Below, in pieces: positions 60,177 to 64,000 of a stretch of 64,000 nucleotides of DNA. Where the stretch lies: assembly GCA_905221605.1 (NCBI GenBank), contig CAJNDS010002272.1, forward strand, positions 1 through 64,000, in the 5' to 3' direction. Numbering within the stretch: position 1 is the first letter of the stretch; every line of letters starts with the position of its first letter. The notes under the pieces are model-generated. The model was not told the origin of the DNA. It ran no database searches and saw only the letters and a program-made list of their open reading frames with translations. The stretch comes from Symbiodinium natans (taxonomy: Eukaryota; Sar; Dinophyceae; Suessiales; Symbiodiniaceae). A program made the position numbers and the translations under genes.

Positions 60177-60297
60177 GCCCTCAGCCCTCAGCCCTCAGCC
60201 CTCAGCCCTAAACCCTAACGCTAAACCCCAGCACCTGGTGCACGTAGCCGCCTCCTCGTTTTCAGACGAAGGTTGTGGCCTTCATATGTTTCCGAGG
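56386..60297 (+). CDS. G6: split gene model, unrecognised protein
   Basis: Begins with an ATG at 56,386. Islands: 56,386-56,440, 57,065-57,117, 58,682-58,740, 58,873-58,965, 58,999-59,110, 59,594-59,657, 59,797-59,852, 60,019-60,064, 60,232-60,297. 58,682 and 58,873 join in phase. The 59,594 exon is a diverged copy of 63,805 (G8). One intron (57.2-58.7 kb) holds a hairpin element and a heptamer-free segment. The stop was not found. It may end before the G6b start at 60,642. Confidence 0.4.
56440..56838 (-). repeat. (CCCTAAA)n block with CCTAAA and CCTAAAA variants
   Basis: About 400 bp with frequent length variants (CCCTAAC, CCTAAA, CCCTAAAA), the most irregular large array in the window. 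Confidence 0.95.
57065..57117 (+). CDS. G6 exon
   Basis: CGGGCAG acceptor. The frame is VLSQAEAVLPHLSTEAVE and ends near GAAAACCC. All GC-rich codons, helical character like exon 1. Confidence 0.55.
57132..57248. repeat. Hairpin element with 39-bp arms
   Basis: 57,132-57,170 and 57,210-57,248 are complementary with 2 mismatches in 39. The 39-bp loop carries heptamers. One diverged half-copy (GAGGACTGTTAGCAGAAGGG) lies at about 52,850. MITE-like. Confidence 0.7.
57434..58540. other. Heptamer-free segment inside a G6 intron, overlapping open frames
   Basis: About 1.1 kb. The + frame 57,858-58,301 (147 codons) ends in a hydrophobic stretch (VVSCCCFLLLLLVVVLLEL), but the minus frame 58,367-57,876 is equally long and codon use does not decide. 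CCATGGATG-type short repeats occur near 58,500. Possibly an inserted gene fragment. Confidence 0.3.
58682..58740 (+). CDS. G6 exon
   Basis: TCGTAG acceptor. The frame is APVFVTMVFGKMAQWPCSR plus two bases. GT donor (GTTGTA). Confidence 0.55.
58873..58965 (+). CDS. G6 exon
   Basis: CCAAG acceptor, in phase with the previous exon. The frame is SLRGLRVFEYWGDLIHTLNP and then PLPHCPPQ. GC donor. Confidence 0.5.
58999..59110 (+). CDS. G6 exon candidate, two frames open
   Basis: CACGCAG acceptor region. Frame a reads RSVRYAAWGLRGYLELRGFV, then IRGLPYNPRFAKPPRF. Frame b is hydrophobic (LRGGFGVTWSSAVLWVGSFV). The first has more charged residues and suits its neighbours. Confidence 0.4.
59594..59657 (+). 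CDS. G6 exon, paralogous to a G8 exon
   Basis: CAG acceptor. The frame RDLGMPNVVVFALDAAPPAG is fixed by third-position differences from 63,805 (GAT/GAC, CTC/CTT, GCT/GCA). GT donor. Confidence 0.6.
59797..59852 (+). CDS. G6 exon candidate, frame ambiguous
   Basis: GCGGAG acceptor. The frame GIVVSSGEAFTFGVVCFPH is favoured, but VLLAEGLWSLQGRLSPLG from an earlier CAG fits the incoming phase better. Confidence 0.4.
59870..59977 (-). repeat. (CCCTAAA)n block
   Basis: About 15 copies with a few CCCTGAA variants. Confidence 0.95.
60019..60064 (+). CDS. G6 exon candidate
   Basis: CCGGAG acceptor, frame AQLQSPPTFGIKSLA, GT donor (GTTTAA). Confidence 0.4.
60104..60207 (-). repeat. (CCCTCAA)n then (CCCTCAG)n array
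   Basis: Two uniform variant runs in succession. Confidence 0.95.
60232..60297 (+). CDS. G6 exon
   Basis: CCCCAG acceptor. The frame is HLVHVAASSFSDEGCGLHMF and then PR. Donor directly at GTTTAGGG. Confidence 0.55.
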
Positions 60298-60327
60298 GTT
60301 TAGGGTTTAGGGTTTAGGGTCCAAATC

Positions 60328-60493
60328 CTATAGTCATGGGTTTCCCTCCTCCCCCCCCTCTCTACTACCCCGTTTAATCGCCTTAGTTAGGCTGAATTCT
60401 CCCTAAATAGACTCAATTATGGGGGTGGGGGGGTGCCTAGGGGGGGTTTAGGGTTTAGGGTTTAGGGTTTAGTTAGGGGAACCCATGATATAG
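60328..60493. repeat. Hairpin element (~20-bp arms)
   Basis: CTATAGTCATGGGTTTCCCT and AGGGGAACCCATGATATAG are imperfect complements enclosing about 125 bp that include TTTAGGG copies. AGGGGAACCCATGA also occurs at about 59,188. Confidence 0.5.
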
Positions 60494-60641
60494 ACAGCAA
60501 AACTGGTGTTGATGTGGAGCTCATAATCAAGTTCCACGGGGCCGGGATCCCAACAAAGCCTTCTTAACCCATCCGTTGGGCATGTTTAGGGTTTAGGGTT
60601 TAGGGTTTAGGGTTTAGGGGGGTTGAGTTCCTTCTGGAGCC

Positions 60642-60729
60642 ATGCGGGCGCGCTTGGCAAGAGCTCTTCCGCGCCTGGGCAGCGCGCCCGCCCTAGAGCA
60701 CGTAGGCACCTGCGCCTCTGAGGCTACGA
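60642..60729 (+). CDS. G6b exon 1 (start)
   Basis: The frame is MRARLARALPRLGSAPALEH, then GTCASEAT. Donor GTTTAGGG. A CTGGAG trans-splice acceptor lies 3 nt before the ATG. Confidence 0.6.
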
Positions 60730-62353
60730 GTTTAGGGTTTAGGGTTTAGGGTTTAGGGTTTAGGGCCATCTTTTGTAGGAACTTGGCTTCAGGGCAGCGC
60801 TGGCGACTTTCAAAGGCCAGAATTGCGAAAGGAGGGCAGCCCTACACCCTAACCCCTAACCCCTAAACCCAAACAACCCTAACCCTAAACCCTAAACCCT
60901 AAACCCTAAGCCCTAAACCCGCCCGCCACCCCACTCTCTTGTCTTTTGGGGTAGGCGGGCGCTGGTCGAGCGCTCAGTGAGACCCTGCGAGGGAGCCCCA
61001 GGCGGGCGACCGAGCTGGCCTCCAGGCTGGCTTACCCTGCAGGCAGGCAAAGGCCGAGACGTAAACCCCAAGCTGTCCGCGCACCTGGTTGAGTCCTGCA
61101 TTGGAGGGCCCCCTGGGACGGCCCCTTGAGACCCCTGGTCCCTCACCCCCGTCCGCCCTGGTTCGGTGGCCTCCCTTCCCTGGCCCTGGCCCTGGCGCTG
61201 GCTCTGGCCCTGGCCGTCTGCGTTCCTGGCCTGGCCCCCTGGCCCCCTTGACCGGCCCCTGGCTTTATGGCTCGCTGACCCCCTAACCCCCCTCCTGGGC
61301 CCCCTGACCTGGTTATTGGTCTGCTGGCGCCTTTGGCCCCCTGGGCCTCTGGTGGCCCTGCCCTGGCCCTGGCCCTGGCCCAGGGCCCGCTGGCCACTCT
61401 TCCCTGTTCTGGCCCTGACAGGCCCTGGCCCTTGCCCTGGCCTCTCCTGACTAGTTTTGCGGTCCTGGCCCTGGCCTGGCCTGTTCGAGTCATCTTACCC
61501 CCTTGCGCCAAGCCAAGCTGTCCGCGCACCAGTTTGTGTCCTGTTTCGGGGCGCTCTCTCTCTGGCTTTAGCCCCTTCGCGCCAACCCAATCTGTCTACA
61601 ACTTTGTGCCTGGTCCTGACCCTGGCCCGGCACCCCACCTTACCCCCTTCGCGCCAAGCCAAGCTATCCGCCACACCAGCCCTGTTTCCGTGGTGCTCTG
61701 CCCAACCCAAGCTGTTCACTGTGTGTTCTTCCTGGCTGGAGCCCCTTCGCGCCAACCAAGCCTCGCTGCCTTTCTCTGTTCCTGGCCCATCCCTTAGCCC
61801 CTTCGCGCCAACCCAAGCTGTCTTCACGGACCCTGCCTCGTTTCCGTCTGCTGCAGCTTTGCGCCTGGTCCACGCACCTTGTGGAAATCCCCAAAAAGGG
61901 CGTGAGTGCTGACTCATGTGATGCTTTGTAAAAAAAATAAAAGGTCTTAACTCCTTGAGAGTTGTAAGTGGGCGGTCTTGGGGTGGGTAGGTCTGCAGAC
62001 TACCGCGCGCTCCCAAAGCGCGCTCCCGTCTGGCACGCCCTAAACCCTAAACCCTAAACCCTAAACCCAAGATCCTAAACGCAAGACCAATTCGCAGTGG
62101 AGACGTGCGAGTTCCGCATCTTTTAGTAACTTAAGGTTTGGGGTGGACCTGGGGGCATAAAAAGAACCCCGAAACCTTAAATCCAAACGCTAAACCCCAA
62201 ACCCGAAAAATGTACCCTCAAAACCCTAAATCCTAACCGAGGCTTGAGGCAGAACCTTCAATGTTCTTGTGCTCCAGGTGTCCACAAGTAGAGATCCCAC
62301 GCAGCGCCAGAACCCTCAGACCGAATCCCGTCAGCCTGTGTGGACATCCCTGA
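60642..62353 (+). CDS. G6b: short split gene model, 3 exons
   Basis: ATG at 60,642 (MRARLARALPRLGSAPALEH), exon end 60,729. Exon 2 at 60,780-60,834 joins in phase (TWLQGSAGDFQRPELRKEGS). Terminal exon candidate from 62,242, stop within 62,290-62,353 depending on frame. The N-terminus is basic and Ala/Leu-rich, possibly a targeting peptide. The second intron contains the inverted-duplicate element. Confidence 0.45.
60780..60834 (+). CDS. G6b exon 2
   Basis: TTTGTAG acceptor. Phase 1 continues as RTWLQGSAGDFQRPELRKE. A GC donor is likely. Confidence 0.55.
60951..62040 (-). repeat. Large inverted-duplicate element, copy 2 (1.09 kb)
   Basis: Reverse complement of 41,315-42,664. High identity over the terminal about 700 bp (through GACTCATGTGATGCTTTGTA). 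It lacks the GGGCCACA expansion and has its own CCTGGCC-rich interior. Bounded on the right by CCCTAAA, mirroring copy 1. Confidence 0.8.
62242..62353 (+). CDS. G6b terminal exon candidate
   Basis: AACCGAG acceptor. The phase-consistent frame gives LRQNLQCSCAPGVHK and TAG near 62,289. A longer frame (LEAEPSMFLCSRCPQVEIP, stop TGA near 62,352) has a CxxC. Confidence 0.4.
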
Positions 62354-62469
62354 ACTAAATTCAGTTCTTGAAGCCCCCAAACCCTCTGACCCTAAACCCT
62401 AAACCCTAAACCCTAAACCCTATACAACCTAAACCCTGAACCCTGCAACCCCCAACCCGAACCATCTAG

Positions 62470-62562
62470 GCTTTCTGCATGCCCGGACGCCGCAAGGGAG
62501 AGCGCCACCAGAAGCATCGAGAGCCGCAAGGATCGACCGAGCACCTGGAAGTAGAGTTCAGG
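62470..62562 (+). CDS. G7 exon 1
   Basis: CATCTAG acceptor (trans-splice candidate), then ATG at 62,479. The frame includes RRKGERHQKHREPQGSTEHL and EVEFR. Donor GTTTAGGG. Identical residues GERH.KHREPQG are shared with 49,184. Confidence 0.6.
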
Positions 62563-63164
62563 GTTTAGGGTTTAGGGTTTATTTTTTGGGTTTAGGGTTT
62601 AGAGTGGGTTAGGGGTTTAAGGTTTAGGGTTTAGGGTTTAGGGTTTAGGGTTTAGGGTTTAGGGTTTATTTTTTGGGTTTAGGGTTTAGAGTGGGTTAGG
62701 GGTTTAAGGTTTAGGGTTTAGGGTTTAGGTTTTAGGGCCAAGGCGCTTGGATTCCGAGGTTGAACAGCTTGGGGTCCTTGCTTTCTTGGTTGTACAAGGT
62801 AGTGTCCACGAGCAGGTAAATCCTGAACCCGAAGCCTTGGCCCTAAAACCTGACCCCTAAACCCTAAACCCTAAACCCTAAACCCTAAACCCTAAACCCT
62901 AAACCCTAAACCCTAAACCCTAAACCCTAAACCCTAAACCCTAAACCTAAACCATAAACCCTAAACCCTAAACCCTAAACCCTAAACCCTAAACCCTAAA
63001 CCCTAAACCCTAAACCCTAAACCCTAAACCCTAAACCCTAACCTAAAACCCTAAACCCTAAACCCTAAACCCTAAACCCTGAACCCTAAACCCAAAACCC
63101 ATAAGCCCCGCACCAGACGCCGATGCTGGAGGACTGGCCGCTCAGGCAAGCTCCTGGAATTTGA
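62479..63164 (+). CDS. G7: short split gene, paralogue of G4 exons
   Basis: ATG at 62,479 (MPGRRKGERHQKHREPQGST). Exon to 62,562, in phase with 62,736-62,798 (GQGAWIPRLNSLGSLLSWLY) and then 63,132-63,164 (DWPLRQAPGI, TGA). The first and last exons are diverged copies of G4 exons 49,184 and 49,911. The last has lost one base relative to G4, which brings in the stop. It may be a degraded copy. Confidence 0.45.
62736..62798 (+). CDS. G7 exon 2
   Basis: TTTTAG acceptor. 21 codons in phase: GQGAWIPRLNSLGSLLSWLY and then K. GT donor (GTAGTG). A second frame (DSEVEQLGVLAFLVVQ) is also open. Confidence 0.5.
62855..63090 (-). repeat. (CCCTAAA)n block
   Basis: About 32 copies with sparse CCTAAA and CCATAAA variants, before G7 exon 3. 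Confidence 0.98.
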
Positions 63165-63173
63165 GGCGTCGGG
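63132..63173 (+). CDS. G7 exon 3, paralogue with 1-nt deletion
   Basis: CTGGAG acceptor. Aligns with 49,911 (GACTGGC.CGCT.AGGCAAGC) but is one base shorter. The incoming phase gives a stop at 63,162-63,164. The shifted frame LAAQASSWNLRRRG matches G4's ASSWNL. Confidence 0.45.
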
Positions 63174-63544
63174 GTGCGTTCGGCATGATTGTAAGAATCA
63201 GGGGTTTAGGGTTTAATAGGGTTGGGCGGTTGGAAGGCTTTAGGATTGGAAGGGCTTAGGGTTTAGGGTTTAGGGTTTAGGGTTTAGGGTTGAGGGTTTA
63301 GGGTTTAGGGTTTAGGGTTGGAAGGGTCTAGGCGGTTTTGGGTTTGAAGGCTTGTGGGTTTAGGGCTCAGGATGTAGGACTTGGGTCTGATTGATATGCA
63401 GAGCCTTTTTGTGCTCAGGGCCCGGAGTGCTCAATTTCTGTAAGTGCAGGGTTTCAGGGTTTAGGGTTTAGGGTTTAGGGCCGGCTCGTAGAAACTGCTT
63501 TTGGGTTTTTGGGGTTCAGGACTTTTGGCATCTTGCGGCGGGAG

Positions 63545-63901
63545 CCCTGCTACGCCCTACAGCTTAAGGCCCTGGACGCTGCTGTGGGGGCAGGGGTAGG
63601 TTGGAATTCAAACCCCAACACGGTTTAGGTTTAGGGTTTAGGGACCCTAAACCCTATAAACCCTAAACCCTAAACCCTAAACCTAAACCCTAAACCCTAA
63701 AACCCTAAACCTAAAACCCTAAACCCTAAACCTAAACCCTAAACCCTAAACCCTAAAACCCTGAACGCTGCCCCCCCCCCAAACCCTGCGGTGAAAGCTG
63801 GCAGGGACCTTGGCGAGCGGCTCGGCGTGCCCGTCTTCGCTGTGGATGCAGCGGTGCGGAGGCACCTCCGAACCTCAAAGCTCGGCTTCCTTTCCCGAAA
63901 G
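63545..63901 (+). CDS. G8: split gene, runs off the window
   Basis: Exon 63,545-63,595 (PCYALQLKALDAAVGAG, GT donor) and exon 63,805-63,901 (DLGERLGVPVFAVDAAVRRH, then LRTSKLGFLSRK, donor GTTTAGGG). The second matches the G6 exon at 59,594. DLGERLGVPVF faintly recalls formiminotransferase-type GERLGVPVY segments, too short to assign. The gene continues beyond 64,000. Confidence 0.45.
63647..63765 (-). repeat. (CCCTAAA)n block
   Basis: CCCTAAA with CCTAAA and CCCTAAAA variants closing the G8 intron. A TTTAGGG block (63,902-63,957) opens the next one. Confidence 0.95.
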
Positions 63902-63957
63902 GTTTAGGGTTTAGGGTTTAGGGTTTAGGGTTTAGGGTTTAGGGTTTAGGGTTTAGG
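63902..63957 (+). repeat. (TTTAGGG)n block after G8 exon
   Basis: Seven perfect copies starting at the donor of the 63,805 exon. Confidence 0.95.
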
Positions 63958-64000
63958 CTTAGGGGTTTAGGGTTTACCCCTGAATCCCTAATAACCCGAA

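Noticed and set aside
11600-63100. Numerous LNPKP / GFGVWGLGF open frames
   Set aside because: They are direct translations of CCCTAAA, CCCCAAA or TTTAGGG repeats.
11300-64000. Reading the region as a true chromosome end (telomere/subtelomere)
   Set aside because: Heptamer blocks alternate in orientation, are short (up to about 350 bp), carry many variants, and are separated by phased coding islands. No terminal uniform array is present. A subtelomeric location cannot be excluded.

Overview
The window looks like nuclear DNA of a peridinin-type dinoflagellate. The basis is: (a) very abundant TTTAGGG/CCCTAAA heptamers; (b) a gene whose N-terminus has the layout of dinoflagellate plastid leaders (signal peptide, an FVAP-type transit region, a second hydrophobic segment, then basic residues); (c) many tiny exons, all on the + strand, with GT, GC and GA donors and AG(G) acceptors; and (d) an 11-nt match to the 3' end of the dinoflagellate spliced leader inside an LTR. 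No ribosomal RNA, CRISPR array or bacterial operon is visible. The species is not determinable from what I can see.

Layout. Positions 1-2,110 are an AT-rich fold-back array. Positions 2,110-5,900 hold perfect palindromes and several tandem or dispersed repeat families. From 5,900 to about 10,900 the DNA is dominated by CT/GA microsatellites and segmental duplications, with a few short coding-like exons (6,899; 8,174; 8,722). From 11,300 to the end, (TTTAGGG)n and (CCCTAAA)n blocks alternate. At first sight this resembles degenerate subtelomere, and the long open frames made of the repeats (LNPKP-type) are meaningless. Between the blocks, however, sit 10-140 nt GC-rich segments that read as exons. 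Many join in phase. TTTAGGG blocks tend to follow an exon and CCCTAAA blocks tend to precede the next one. I therefore read most of 11.3-64 kb as a one-directional row of about eight split genes (G1-G8) whose introns are filled with telomere-type repeats. Several introns are flanked by 8-22 nt direct repeats of exon sequence, as expected if they arose by insertion (introner-like).

The best gene is G2 (21,056-37,189), a plastid-targeted membrane protein of unrecognised family in at least 12 exons. One of its introns contains, in antisense, an 8.8-kb LTR retrotransposon (24,540-33,322) with visually identical 287-bp LTRs. Its CCCTA target duplication restores perfect heptamer phase, and it has a polypurine tract and a primer-binding site matching the anticodon arm of initiator tRNA-Met. 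Its coding region carries WW-like, S1-like, SAM-like and at least six CCCH zinc-finger motifs. I find no protease, integrase or reverse transcriptase, so it is probably non-autonomous. The other genes (G1 Cys-rich; G3-G8) are unidentified. G4/G7 and G6/G8 share exons, which points to local gene duplication. A 1.1-1.35 kb segment is present as an inverted pair at 41.3 kb and 61 kb.

Exon edges were inferred by eye from codon use, frame continuity and splice dinucleotides. They should be read as good to a few bases in the best cases; some frames are ambiguous and are flagged.
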